23,325 nucleotides of DNA, from positions 1 to 23,325 of the forward strand of contig CAYQBY010000025.1 of assembly GCA_964415865.1 (NCBI GenBank). Reading direction: 5' to 3'. A program made the position numbers and the translations under genes. Under the pieces are notes generated by a model. The model searched no databases. It saw only the letters and a program-made list of their open reading frames with translations, and was not told the DNA's origin. The stretch's first letter is position 1; every line of letters starts with the position of its first letter. This document shows, piece after piece, positions 7,514 to 15,825 of the stretch. The DNA comes from Thiopontia sp964415865 (GTDB taxonomy: Bacteria; Pseudomonadota; Gammaproteobacteria; GCF-002020875).

Positions 7514-8431
7514 TTATTTTCCGCCACCCAACTGGTGAACATAGACAGCAAGCTTCTTGATGCTACCCTCACTCAGACTCTTACCCAGAGATCCAAATGC
7601 GGGCATTACAGCATTACGTGATGCAGGATCCATCAGCTCACCATTCACACCATGCGCAATTGTATGACGCGCACTGGCCAAGCGGTTATCACCACCACCC
7701 TGCACATCAAAACGCCATACTGCATCTGTTAGATTGGCAGAACCGAGTGGTGCCAAACCTTTAGCATCCATACCGTGACAGGCAAAACATCCGCCCTTGG
7801 TTGGCTCCATAAAGAGAGCCTTACCAGCCTCATGCTCGCTACCCTCACTGAGAGCAACAACATGCTTGGCAAGATCATCGATCTCATCACTACTCAGACG
7901 TGCTCCGTAAGGAGTCATGATACCCTTGCGACCATTGGTAATGGTAGTCTGAATCTGCTCTACAGTACCTCCATAGAGCCAGTCATCATCAGCCAATACC
8001 GGATAACCTGACTCAGATACTGACATTGCAGCATTACCTGAACCACCAGCACCATGACAGGCTGCACAGTAATCACCGAACAGTACTTTTGCGGAACGTA
8101 CAGTGTAGTTACGTAGTTCATCATCAGCAATAATCATTGCAGGAGTCATCTCTGGATCGTTGATCTGCTTCTCCCACTTCTCACGAACCTTATCAATTGC
8201 ACTCAGATCCTGCTTGTACTCACCTACTGCGGTCCACCCCATGGTGCCCTCCGTGTAGCTACTCAGAGTTGGCAGTGCTGGGTACAGCACAAAATAGACG
8301 ATGCACCAGATCCAGCTTGCATGGAAGCCGATTCGCCACCAGCCTGGAGGATCATTACTCAGCTCACGCAGGTTGTCATCCCAGAAGTGACCTGTATTAT
8401 TTTCGTTTGGAAACGGATTATTCTCACTCAT
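7514..8431 (-). CDS. ccoP: cbb3 oxidase di-haem subunit CcoP
   Basis: A 305-residue membrane-anchored di-haem cytochrome c. The N-terminus carries the CcoP signature (N-T-G-H-x-W-D-D-N-L-R-E-L-x-N-P-P-P-x-W-W) at 12-32, then one transmembrane helix (about 35-54). Two haem c sites follow: CAACH (122-126) and CFACH (215-219). Methionines in IMTPYG (172) and NAVMPAFG are the expected axial ligands. The subunit receives electrons from soluble cytochromes and passes them towards CcoO. Its ATG overlaps the ccoQ stop by four bases, and GGAGAAGGAG precedes it. Length is normal. Confidence 0.96.
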   Translation of the reverse strand: MSENNPFPNENNTGHFWDDNLRELSNDPPGWWRIGFHASWIWCIVYFVLYPALPTLSSYTEGTMGWTAVGEYKQDLSAIDKVREKWEKQINDPEMTPAMIIADDELRNYTVRSAKVLFGDYCAACHGAGGSGNAAMSVSESGYPVLADDDWLYGGTVEQIQTTITNGRKGIMTPYGARLSSDEIDDLAKHVVALSEGSEHEAGKALFMEPTKGGCFACHGMDAKGLAPLGSANLTDAVWRFDVQGGGDNRLASARHTIAHGVNGELMDPASRNAVMPAFGSLGKSLSEGSIKKLAVYVHQLGGGK

Positions 8432-8628
8432 TTGTTTTCTCCTTCTCCGTCTATCCCGTCAACGAGATAGCGTTGAGATTCTAAATGCTCTTTGTTTTTT
8501 GGATGAAAGACCAGGATATAAGCTACAACCATGGCAACTGTAACTGCGACGGTAACGATCAAACCTGCCCAATCGTTAACTGTCATTGCGGCCCAGTCGG
8601 TATAGAAATAGCTTGTATCCTTGCTCAT
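8428..8628 (-). CDS. ccoQ: cbb3 oxidase small subunit CcoQ
   Basis: A 66-residue protein with one transmembrane helix (about 20-41) ending in YILVFHPKNKEHLESQRYL, the CcoQ-type pattern of a helix followed by a P-K-N/-K stretch and a charged tail. CcoQ stabilises the complex. It lies 14 bases after ccoO and overlaps ccoP by four bases. A strong ribosome site is not visible, so translation may depend on coupling to ccoO. Confidence 0.9.
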   Translation of the reverse strand: MSKDTSYFYTDWAAMTVNDWAGLIVTVAVTVAMVVAYILVFHPKNKEHLESQRYLVDGIDGEGENK

Positions 8629-8642
8629 GTTAATAACGTCCG

Positions 8643-9368
8643 TTATTTGCGATAGGTCTTGTTGTAGTCGAGCTTGGCCATGGTTCCGAGCACCTGAAGG
8701 TATGCAATCATTGCATCCATCTCACTCTTGCCACGAATCTTCTCGCCTGCACCTTCGATGTCAGAGTCAAGATAGGGAACATTTCCCACACCCGGCATCA
8801 TCTGCATCACCTTCATGCGGGCCTCGATTCCATCAGCATCCACCTTATTTTCTGCCAGCCAAGGGTAATTCGGCATAACAGACTCAGGAACCACTGAGCG
8901 TGGAGCCATAAGATGCTGACGCTGCCACTCATCAGAGTACTTGCCGCCAAGACGAGCAAGGTCAGGTCCGGTACGCTTTGATCCCCACTGGAATGGGTGG
9001 TCATACATCGACTCAGAAGCAAGTGAGTAGTGACCATAACGCTCCTTCTCATCACGGAATGGACGGATCATCTGAGAGTGACACAAATAGCATCCCTCAC
9101 GAATGTAGATATCACGTCCTGCCAACTCTAGAGCAGTATATGGACGTATGCCATCACCCGCCTTCCAGCTCTCCAGGGTATCCCCATCCTTACGCTGCCA
9201 AACAATCTCAGGATTGGCATTGTGCTCCATGGTCTCGTCAATGGTGAACAGTGGAACAATCTCCACCAACCCAGCAATAGAGACAACAACCATGATAAAA
9301 ACCATCATCAAGATTCCGCTACGCTCAATCTTGTCTTGAAGCTTGGTTGAATAAATCTTATCAGACAT
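8643..9368 (-). CDS. ccoO: cbb3 oxidase mono-haem subunit CcoO
   Basis: A 241-residue membrane-bound cytochrome c. One N-terminal transmembrane helix (about 17-40, ending VEIVPLF) is followed by a haem c site CYLCHSQMIRPF (C93, C96, H97). The YIREGCYLCHSQMIRP block and the RYGHYSLASE, GSKRTGPDLAR and PESVMPNYPWL segments are diagnostic of CcoO; the Met in the last is the likely axial ligand. It passes electrons from CcoP to the CcoN core. The ATG follows AGGAGAAG at six bases. It lies 16 bases after ccoN. Confidence 0.97.
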   Translation of the reverse strand: MSDKIYSTKLQDKIERSGILMMVFIMVVVSIAGLVEIVPLFTIDETMEHNANPEIVWQRKDGDTLESWKAGDGIRPYTALELAGRDIYIREGCYLCHSQMIRPFRDEKERYGHYSLASESMYDHPFQWGSKRTGPDLARLGGKYSDEWQRQHLMAPRSVVPESVMPNYPWLAENKVDADGIEARMKVMQMMPGVGNVPYLDSDIEGAGEKIRGKSEMDAMIAYLQVLGTMAKLDYNKTYRK

Positions 9369-9384
9369 AATTCTTCTCCTATCC

Positions 9385-10779
9385 TTAGACTGCGCGGGCC
9401 GGAGCCTTGCGAATTGTCATAACCACGTTGTAAAGCATCACAACGCCCCCAAGCCAGAATATCAAGCCACCAACTGCACGCATCTTGTAGTAAGGCACCA
9501 TAGCCGCTACAGACTCTGCAAAGGTATAGCTCAGTGTTCCGAACTCATCATAATCACGCCACATCAGACCCTGCATGATTCCGGATACCCACATCGCAGT
9601 GATGTATACCACTGTACCGATAGTAGCCAGCCAGAAGTGAGTATTCACCAGTTTTGGTGAGTACATCTTCACATTCCAGAGTCTCTCTACCAGATGGTAG
9701 AGAGCACCGGCTGCAACCATGGCAACCCATCCCAGCGCACCGGAATGTACGTGACCAACAGTCCAGTCCGTGTAGTGAGAGAGTGCGTTCACTGTCTTCA
9801 CAGACATTACAGGCCCCTCAAAGGTAGACATTGCATAGAATGCCAACGAGACAATCATGAAGCGAAGGATATAATCATCACGCAACTTGTCCCAGGCCCC
9901 AGAGAGAGTCATCATTCCGTTAACCGCACCACCCCATGAAGGGATAATCATCGCCAGCGATACTGCTGCACCGAGTGAACCAGTCCAGTCAGGTAGTGCC
10001 GTATACTGCAGGTGATGTGCGCCCAGCCATACATAACCAAACATCAGTGCCCAGAAGTGGATCACAGAGAGACGGTATGAGTAGATCGGACGGTTAGCCT
10101 GCTTTGGTACAAAGTAGTACATGATCCCGAGGAAACCTGCAGTCAGGTAGAAACCTACAGCATTATGACCCCACCACCACTGAATCATCGCATCCTGTAC
10201 CCCTGAGAACAGTGAGTAGGATTTGAATAGACTTACAGGGATTGCCAGGCTGTTGACCACATGAAGATAGGTGATCATTACCAGCATTCCGAGGAAGAAC
10301 CAGTTGGATACATATATGTGGGAGCTCTTCTTGTTGACCAGAGTCATCACAAAGTTAAGGAAGAAGCTCAACCAGACCACGGCAATTGCCAGATCGATAG
10401 GCCATTCCAGCTCTGCATACTCCTTACCCTGAGTGATACCCAGTGGCAGAGTAATAACTGCTGCAACGATGATCAGATTCCAACCCCAGAAGGTGAACCA
10501 TGCCATCCCTGGACTCCAGATTCTGGTGCCACAGGTACGCTGCACACTATAGAAAGCTGTTGCCATCAAGGTACAACCACCAAATGCGAAGATCACTGCA
10601 TTGGTATGAAGAGGACGGAGACGACCAAAAGTCGTATAAGGCAGGTCCAGGTTTAATGCCGGCCATGCCAATTCCGCTGCGATATAGAAACCAACCAGGG
10701 TTCCTACAACCAGATAGATAACCGCAGCGATGGAAAACCATCGGACGGCACCAAAGTCATATTTTTCTGCTGCTTCCAC
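9385..10779 (-). CDS. ccoN: cbb3 oxidase catalytic subunit CcoN
   Basis: The 464-residue core subunit that reduces oxygen to water at a haem b3-CuB centre and pumps protons at low oxygen. About 12 membrane helices. Visible ligands: H58 (RPLHTNAVIFAFG) and H345 of GHVHSG for low-spin haem b, H343 for haem b3, H205 (WWWGHNAVGF), H255 and H256 (LGAHHLQY) for CuB, and the tyrosine in IMYYFVPK (about 231-232), which is cross-linked in cbb3 enzymes. I chose the GTG at 10777-10779 because AGGGAGG sits six bases before it and the protein then begins MEAAEKYDFG; a longer TTG frame from 10818 lacks a ribosome site. It heads the operon ccoN-ccoO-ccoQ-ccoP-small membrane protein. Confidence 0.97.
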   Translation of the reverse strand: MEAAEKYDFGAVRWFSIAAVIYLVVGTLVGFYIAAELAWPALNLDLPYTTFGRLRPLHTNAVIFAFGGCTLMATAFYSVQRTCGTRIWSPGMAWFTFWGWNLIIVAAVITLPLGITQGKEYAELEWPIDLAIAVVWLSFFLNFVMTLVNKKSSHIYVSNWFFLGMLVMITYLHVVNSLAIPVSLFKSYSLFSGVQDAMIQWWWGHNAVGFYLTAGFLGIMYYFVPKQANRPIYSYRLSVIHFWALMFGYVWLGAHHLQYTALPDWTGSLGAAVSLAMIIPSWGGAVNGMMTLSGAWDKLRDDYILRFMIVSLAFYAMSTFEGPVMSVKTVNALSHYTDWTVGHVHSGALGWVAMVAAGALYHLVERLWNVKMYSPKLVNTHFWLATIGTVVYITAMWVSGIMQGLMWRDYDEFGTLSYTFAESVAAMVPYYKMRAVGGLIFWLGGVVMLYNVVMTIRKAPARAV

Positions 10780-11068
10780 GAATAACCTCCCTAAGGGATC
10801 ATGAAAAATTAGAAACAAAAGGTGTTTTCACACCACCAAAAACTTAATAAATCGCTGTTAATCAATTTACTTGCAAATTCTCGCAAATATATTAACTTTT
10901 TACAATTCGCAGAGGAGTTTACACAACCTGAGCGATTACCGCAAGAAAAAACCGTACCCATAGTGAGGTATTTTTTTCGGCTGCCTTAATGAGCAACAAA
11001 TATATATCTGATTACCCATACTCAACCACTATGGTTCAGCAAGCGGGCTTCTGCTACTCTCACCAACA
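10780..11068. promoter_or_regulatory. Divergent ccoN / sbcB promoter region
   Basis: This 289-base AT-rich gap must hold promoters for both ccoN (minus) and sbcB (plus). A perfect inverted repeat GGTGT-TTTC-ACACC (10821-10834) lies 42 bases before the ccoN start and could be an operator or leader hairpin. An imperfect FNR-like sequence TCGCTGTTAATCAA (10852-10865) has one good half-site only, and no -10 element is correctly placed for a class II promoter. An A-rich and T-rich arm pair flanks TACC/GGTA near 10945-10976. I found no clear sigma-70 promoter and no additional gene. Confidence 0.4.
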
Positions 11069-12508
11069 ATGTCTTTACAAACTTTCTACTGGCACGACTA
11101 CGAAACCTTTGGTGCCGATACCCGTAGTGATAGACCTGTTCAATTCGCAGGAATCCGTACCGATTATGATCTGAATATAGTTGGTGACCCCTTGATGGTC
11201 TACAGTATGCCATCCGCAGACCTGCTGCCCCAACCAGAGGCCTGCATGGTTACCGGTATCACCCCTCAGGAGGCGCTTGAAAAGGGGGTACCAGAGGTTG
11301 AGTTTATTCAGCAGATTCGTGACGAGCTATCTCAACCCGGCACCTGCGGGGTTGGTTACAATAGCCTGCGCTTTGATGACGAGGTAACCCGCAACACCCT
11401 CTATCGAAACCTATACGACCCATATGAAAGGGAGTACAAGAACGGTAACTCGCGCTGGGATATTATTGATCTACTGCGTCTGACCAGAGCACTCCGTCCG
11501 AACGGTATTGAGTGGCCATTCTATGATGATGGCAAACCAAGCATGAAACTTGAGCATCTGACTGTAGCAAATGGTATTGACCACGGCATGGCACATGATG
11601 CCCTGGCCGATGTACATGCCACTATTGCAATGGCCAAGCTGGTCAAGGAGAGGCAGCCAAGACTCTATGATTTTGTCCTCTCCAACAAGGACAAGGGTAG
11701 CGCCGGCAAACTGCTAAACCTTAAAAACCCATCACCCCTACTCCATATCTCCTCAATGTTTCACTCTGAGAGGGGAAATATTGCCGTCGTTCTACCAATT
11801 GCCCGTCACCCCACCAATAGTAACGGCGTTATTGTCTATGATCTGCAACAGGATCCAACACCACTGCTTACACTATCTGTGGAGGAGATTCATCAGCGTC
11901 TCTTTACCCGTAGTGCCGACCTACCAGAGGGGGCTGAGAGAATCCCCCTGAAAACCATCCATCTGAACAAGTGTCCGGTCTTGGCACCCCTAAACACCAT
12001 GAATAGAGAGGCAGAAGAGCGACTTGGGATAGATCTGCAACAGCAATTGAGCCATGTTGCGCCATTACAGAACGATCCATACCTGTCAGAGAAGGTGATC
12101 AGGGTTCATCAACTCCACTCATTCCCCGAGGAGTCAGATCCAGACAGAATGATATACAGCGGATTTTTTGGTGATATTGATAGAGAACTTATGGCCAAGG
12201 TTCACTCTCTCTCACCCAATGAGCTTGCAACTGAGAATATTGTTTTTCAGGACCGCAGGCTTGGAGATATGCTGTTCCGCTATCGTGCTCGCAACTGGCC
12301 AGAGTCACTGAGTGAACAGGAGCAGCAAAGGTGGCAGCGATTCTGCCAACACAGAATCATGGATGCCGATGGCGGAGGCACAATCTATTATGAGGAGTAC
12401 ATGAGACAGCTCTCCACTCTAGCAGAGACTCACGCCAACAACCCTGAGAAACTTAGGATACTGAAGCAGCTATCAACTTATGCTCAGACCATGGTATCAG
12501 GTTTCTGA
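11069..12508 (+). CDS. sbcB: Exodeoxyribonuclease I (SbcB)
   Basis: A 479-residue single-strand 3'-5' exonuclease that acts in mismatch repair and recombination, close in length to the 475-residue E. coli enzyme. DEDDh catalytic residues are in place: D10 and E12 (FYWHDYETFG), D103 (YNSLRFDDEVTRN), H176 and D181 (GMAHDALADVHATI). The middle SH3-like and C-terminal helical domains follow, with the ExoI segments PLLHISSMFHSERGN, IHLNKCPVLAPL and IYSGFFGDIDR. No strong ribosome site precedes the ATG; the start is supported by alignment of SLQTFYWHDYETFG with family N-termini. Its stop abuts the stop of the convergent dioxygenase gene with no gap. Confidence 0.96.
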   Translation: MSLQTFYWHDYETFGADTRSDRPVQFAGIRTDYDLNIVGDPLMVYSMPSADLLPQPEACMVTGITPQEALEKGVPEVEFIQQIRDELSQPGTCGVGYNSLRFDDEVTRNTLYRNLYDPYEREYKNGNSRWDIIDLLRLTRALRPNGIEWPFYDDGKPSMKLEHLTVANGIDHGMAHDALADVHATIAMAKLVKERQPRLYDFVLSNKDKGSAGKLLNLKNPSPLLHISSMFHSERGNIAVVLPIARHPTNSNGVIVYDLQQDPTPLLTLSVEEIHQRLFTRSADLPEGAERIPLKTIHLNKCPVLAPLNTMNREAEERLGIDLQQQLSHVAPLQNDPYLSEKVIRVHQLHSFPEESDPDRMIYSGFFGDIDRELMAKVHSLSPNELATENIVFQDRRLGDMLFRYRARNWPESLSEQEQQRWQRFCQHRIMDADGGGTIYYEEYMRQLSTLAETHANNPEKLRILKQLSTYAQTMVSGF

Positions 12509-13396
12509 TCAAGTACAGTGGATACGATCGTAGTAACGAGCCCTATATAGTAGACGTTTCTTTTCAGGGTCATCACCATCAGTAAAACCGGTCCTGTCAT
12601 GCAATATATTGTTACCAATAAGCCCCCACCCTGACTGAAGTGTCGCACGGAAAATATGCTCAGAACTTCCCTTTAACAGTCTCTCAAGCCAACCTGAAGC
12701 CTCCTGTACCAACATGTCATCACTCCAAACAATATTGCGCTTACGCATGGTATAACGCATATGAAGGTTTCCGGCGGCAGTAACCATAAAAACAGGGCCT
12801 ATCCTCTCTGGACGCAACTCCTTGTCATCAACTACATGGCTTGGGATTAGCATTGCATCTTCCTGCATCAACGCACGCACATAATCGGGATTCTCCTCAC
12901 GCATAAGCAGATAGGCCATCTCATGATCCATCAAGGCATTTTCCCCACCTTCCATTGCTGGACGCACACAATGCAAAAGCAGAGAGTAATTTTGCAAATC
13001 AAGTCGGTTGTAATAACCATCTGTATGCCAGTGGATCTCCTTATTTGAGTAAGGAATATAGGGGGAGTGGAGCTGGTCGTCCTGTACTGTTAATGCAGTT
13101 ACAGAATCACTTTCTGCACCACGATTATGGTTTATGTTGTTACAGCCAAAGCGCATCCCTACAGCACGTGGAATATGGGTACCCTCCATATCCCCAATAT
13201 TGCTGACATAGACAGCCATATTGAAGCGACGCACACGATCAAGCATTGCATCATGTTCAGAGTTAGTTATTGTTCTAGGATCATCAACCTCAACAATCAG
13301 ATCACCAACCTCCGTAGGAGCCTCTCTCAGCTTGCGATCACGCCAAGCCTTATAGGCTGAATCATCACTCATATCAAAGGGGTTGCTGTCACTCAT
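12509..13396 (-). CDS. TauD/TfdA-family Fe(II)/2-oxoglutarate dioxygenase
   Basis: A 295-residue oxygenase-like protein. The iron-binding facial triad is visible: H124-T-D126 in EIHWHTDGYYN and a distal H266 in GNNILHDRTGF; arginines at 281-287 (KKRLLYRARYYD) are candidates for binding 2-oxoglutarate. The HWHTDG-YN and N-N--LHDRTGF pattern is the TauD/TfdA fold. The substrate is unknown; there is no sulfonate transporter nearby, so taurine is not supported. Start: ATG at 13394-13396 after GGAG seven bases upstream, in preference to a TTG one codon earlier. It lies 83 bases downstream of bluB on the same strand without an obvious terminator, so it may share the cobalamin-controlled transcript. 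Confidence 0.82.
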   Translation of the reverse strand: MSDSNPFDMSDDSAYKAWRDRKLREAPTEVGDLIVEVDDPRTITNSEHDAMLDRVRRFNMAVYVSNIGDMEGTHIPRAVGMRFGCNNINHNRGAESDSVTALTVQDDQLHSPYIPYSNKEIHWHTDGYYNRLDLQNYSLLLHCVRPAMEGGENALMDHEMAYLLMREENPDYVRALMQEDAMLIPSHVVDDKELRPERIGPVFMVTAAGNLHMRYTMRKRNIVWSDDMLVQEASGWLERLLKGSSEHIFRATLQSGWGLIGNNILHDRTGFTDGDDPEKKRLLYRARYYDRIHCT

Positions 13397-13479
13397 CAAT
13401 CTACTCCATACGCAATTTCAAAGCGCGAAATTCTACCATATTGAAGCAACGTAACACATTGATATAACGCATGTTTTTG

Positions 13480-14175
13480 CTACAGTTGCCGTATAACCTC
13501 AAGAAATCCGGCATCCTTATCATGCTCTCCCCATTGATCAAAATGGATCACCTCATCCAGTGGCATTCTGGGTAGCCATCCCGCCTTTTCCAGCTCCGGT
13601 TTCTCATGAAACTGCGAGACATAACCAACGCACAGATATGCTACCGGCACCACAGATTCTGGCAACCCCAGGGTCTCTGTCAATGTGTCAGGGTCCATAA
13701 TACTTACCCAACCAACCCCCAACCCCTCGCTACGGGCAGCCAGCCAGAAATTCTGCACTGCACATACGCTACTATAGAGATCCATCCACTCCATATGGGT
13801 CCGACCTATTACTACAGGACCGGTACGAGAACGGTCACAGGTGATAACCAGGTTTAATGGTGACTCCAGAATACCCTCAAGCTTGAGGTTACGATAAGTA
13901 TCCTGCTTCTCCTCAGGAAACATCTCTGTCGCCTCGGCATGAGCCTTATTGAAGAGTTTATGAACCCTCTCTCGTACCTCAGTGGAACGAATCACCATAA
14001 AATCCCACGGTTGCATAAAGCCAACCGAAGGGGCATGGTGCGCCGCATTAAGCACACGACCAAGAACATCATCCGGAACCGGATCTGCTAAAAATTCACC
14101 TCTGACATCACGACGATTGAAAATCGCCTTGTATACAGCTGCACGTTCACTATCTGAAAAGGCATGTTTTTCCAC
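13480..14175 (-). CDS. bluB: 5,6-dimethylbenzimidazole synthase BluB
   Basis: A 231-residue flavin enzyme that uses oxygen to cleave reduced FMN into dimethylbenzimidazole, the lower ligand of cobalamin. Family blocks visible: FSDSERAAVYKAIFNRRDVRGEF at the N-terminus (FMN phosphate binding), APSVGFMQPWDFMVI, a conserved catalytic-region segment GPVVIGRTHMEWMDLYSSVCAVQNFWLAAR, GLGVGWVSI and VAYLCVGYV. I chose the GTG at 14173-14175 (AAGGGG six bases upstream); a GTG at 14211 lies inside a terminator-like hairpin. A cobalamin riboswitch precedes it, so expression should fall when cobalamin is plentiful. The TauD-like gene follows. A generic nitroreductase is less likely given the riboswitch. 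Confidence 0.93.
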   Translation of the reverse strand: MEKHAFSDSERAAVYKAIFNRRDVRGEFLADPVPDDVLGRVLNAAHHAPSVGFMQPWDFMVIRSTEVRERVHKLFNKAHAEATEMFPEEKQDTYRNLKLEGILESPLNLVITCDRSRTGPVVIGRTHMEWMDLYSSVCAVQNFWLAARSEGLGVGWVSIMDPDTLTETLGLPESVVPVAYLCVGYVSQFHEKPELEKAGWLPRMPLDEVIHFDQWGEHDKDAGFLEVIRQL

Positions 14176-14190
14176 TCTATTCCCCTTATG

Positions 14191-14225
14191 AAAAACATTC
14201 GGAGAGGCCACTCCACGGCATCTCC
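14191..14225 (-). terminator. Riboswitch expression-platform terminator
   Basis: On the minus strand GGAGA-T-GCC (14225-14217) can pair with GGC-C-TCTCC (14209-14201) around a seven-base loop, with one mismatch, followed closely by TTTTT (14195-14191). It sits between the cobalamin aptamer and the bluB ribosome site, where a ligand-controlled transcription terminator is expected. The stem is G-C rich but the T-run is short and offset by five bases. Confidence 0.55.
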
Positions 14226-14236
14226 TGTTACTCTCT

Positions 14237-14400
14237 CAGGCCGGTCTTCTGACTCTGGTTCAACTCTCTCAACCCCCTTCCCGATTACAAGATCAGTGGG
14301 TACTGGTTGAGAGATCCCCATCACAGCGCTGGGCACGTAGCGGATTTACACCGCTTTCCCGATTCTTTCCCTCTCCAGATCTGGAGAGAGAACACCTGAG
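14237..14400 (-). ncRNA. Cobalamin riboswitch upstream of bluB
   Basis: Read on the minus strand, conserved aptamer elements occur in the standard order: GGGAAAGCGGTGTAAATCCG (14360-14341; consensus GGGAA-n-GGTG-AAATCC), GTGCCCAGCGCTGTGATGGGG (14336-14316), CCACTG then ATCGGGAAGG (14299-14275), and finally the B12 box GTCAGAAGACCGGCC (14253-14239; consensus AGYCMGGAGACCKGCC). Adenosyl- or hydroxocobalamin binding to such RNAs shuts off downstream biosynthesis genes. The next gene, bluB, makes the lower ligand of cobalamin, which fits perfectly. The 5' limit is approximate. Confidence 0.93.
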
Positions 14401-14507
14401 TGACTGAAATTTTATTCTACATCAAAACTCGTTGGCCTCTACCTCTAAATATGCGTGGCTGGCATAATTGGCTGGGGCAACTTCACCAAAACATATTTTC
14501 TAAACCG

Positions 14508-14882
14508 ATGACAAAAATCACCACGGAAAACAAATGCAGCTTCTGCAGTGGCACCAAATGTTGTAGTTACTTTACGCAACAGATTGATACTCCACGCAGT
14601 AAAGATGACTTCCAGACCCTACTCTGGCAGATTGCCCATCGGGACATCGAGATTTATCAGGATGAGGATGGTTGGTTTCTGATAATCAACAACCGCTGTC
14701 AATTTATCGGCAAGGGCGGCAGCTGCACCATTTATGACCGGCGCCCTACCATCTGCAGAGAATATGATAATGAGTGGTGTGAATATGATGAACCGGCAGA
14801 GAAACATTTCAAGCGCCACTTCACCAGTTATGACAAGCTTCTGGAATACTGCAGAAAGCGCTTCTCGCGGTGGGACAAATAA
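14508..14882 (+). CDS. YkgJ-type Cys-cluster protein
   Basis: A 124-residue protein with the CxxC-x4-CC cluster near its start (C10, C13, C18, C19 in NKCSFCSGTKCC) and a second part GGSCTIYDRRPTICREYDNEWCEYD, the pattern of the YkgJ/UPF0153 family, thought to bind zinc or an Fe-S cluster; function unknown. The start is uncertain: I prefer the ATG at 14508 because it puts the Cys cluster at the usual distance from the N-terminus, but no strong ribosome site is visible, and an in-frame GTG at 14400 would run into the riboswitch region. It lies 54 bases before cnoX on the same strand and may share its transcript. Confidence 0.75.
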   Translation: MTKITTENKCSFCSGTKCCSYFTQQIDTPRSKDDFQTLLWQIAHRDIEIYQDEDGWFLIINNRCQFIGKGGSCTIYDRRPTICREYDNEWCEYDEPAEKHFKRHFTSYDKLLEYCRKRFSRWDK

Positions 14883-14936
14883 ACGGATATCGGTATACTC
14901 GCCGCACACTACGCAGACAGCTTCAGGAACATAAAA

Positions 14937-15809
14937 ATGAGTGAAGAGAACCAGAATTCGGAATATATCGTTGACGTAAATGAGGGCAACTTCGAAGATG
15001 AGGTGGTAAAAAAATCTTTTAACGTTCCGGTGATGGTGGATTTCTGGGCTCCCTGGTGTAACCCATGTAAAACGTTAATGCCGGTGGTCACCAAGCTGGC
15101 TGAGGAGTTTGGTGGAAAATTCATTCTGGCAAAGGTCAATGTGGACGATAACCAGCCACTAGCTGGAAAATACAATGCACGCAGTGTTCCAACAGTAAAA
15201 ATATTCCGTAACGGTGAGGTGGTTGATGAATTTATGGGTGCACAGCCAGAGAGTAATGTACGCAAGGTTCTGGGCAACCATATCGAAAGTGAATCTGACA
15301 AATTAAGAGCCAAGGCTGGTGAACTGGTAAAAGAGGGTGAGGTGGACGAGGCAGTCACACTGCTACAACAGGCCAACCAGGAGGATCCTGAAAACCCGGG
15401 GGTACGAATGGATCTGATTGGAGCATTATTTGCCAAGGGTGATTATGAGAGTGTTGAACAGGCTGTTGCTGCTCTCCCAATAAACGAAAGGGAGGCACCA
15501 GAGATCAAGGAGCTTGAGAACAGACTTCTATTTGTGAAAGCGGCCGCAGATGCCCCAGCAACAGATGAGCTAAAGGTGCTTGTTGAGAAAGATCCGAATG
15601 ATAGTGAATCACGCTACCGTCTTGCTGCCAGAATGGTGGTTGATGGTGAGACAGAGAGTGCACTTGGTGAGCTCTTAAACCTGATGATGCGAGACCGAGA
15701 ATATGGTGATGATGGTGCACGCAAGGGGATGCTGGCAATACTTGAATCCATCACAGACCCAGCAGTGGCAGGACCATGGCGACGCAAGATGGCGAGTGCC
15801 ATCCTGTAA
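14937..15809 (+). CDS. cnoX: CnoX/YbbN chaperedoxin (thioredoxin plus TPR)
   Basis: A 290-residue cytoplasmic protein. Residues about 10-110 are a thioredoxin domain with the active site WAPWCNPCK (C41, C44) and the cis-proline segment SVPTVKIF. The rest (about 118-290) is a helical TPR-like domain (AGELVKEGEVDEAVTLLQQANQ, LIGALFAKGDYESVEQAV, RYRLAARMVVDGETESALGELL), the CnoX/YbbN architecture. The family protects client proteins from hypochlorous stress and hands them to GroEL or DnaK. E. coli CnoX lacks the first active-site cysteine; here CxxC is complete, so disulfide-reducing activity is expected. The stop lies 16 bases from the convergent ubiV stop. Confidence 0.92.
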   Translation: MSEENQNSEYIVDVNEGNFEDEVVKKSFNVPVMVDFWAPWCNPCKTLMPVVTKLAEEFGGKFILAKVNVDDNQPLAGKYNARSVPTVKIFRNGEVVDEFMGAQPESNVRKVLGNHIESESDKLRAKAGELVKEGEVDEAVTLLQQANQEDPENPGVRMDLIGALFAKGDYESVEQAVAALPINEREAPEIKELENRLLFVKAAADAPATDELKVLVEKDPNDSESRYRLAARMVVDGETESALGELLNLMMRDREYGDDGARKGMLAILESITDPAVAGPWRRKMASAIL

Positions 15810-15825
15810 CTCAGAACAGATAAGA

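Noticed and set aside
10780..10818. Extension of ccoN to a TTG at 10818
   Set aside because: The added residues include the ribosome site of the GTG start at 10779, and no ribosome site precedes the TTG.
14088..14336. 82-codon minus-strand frame over the cobalamin riboswitch
   Set aside because: It is made of riboswitch and bluB leader sequence in another frame and resembles no protein.
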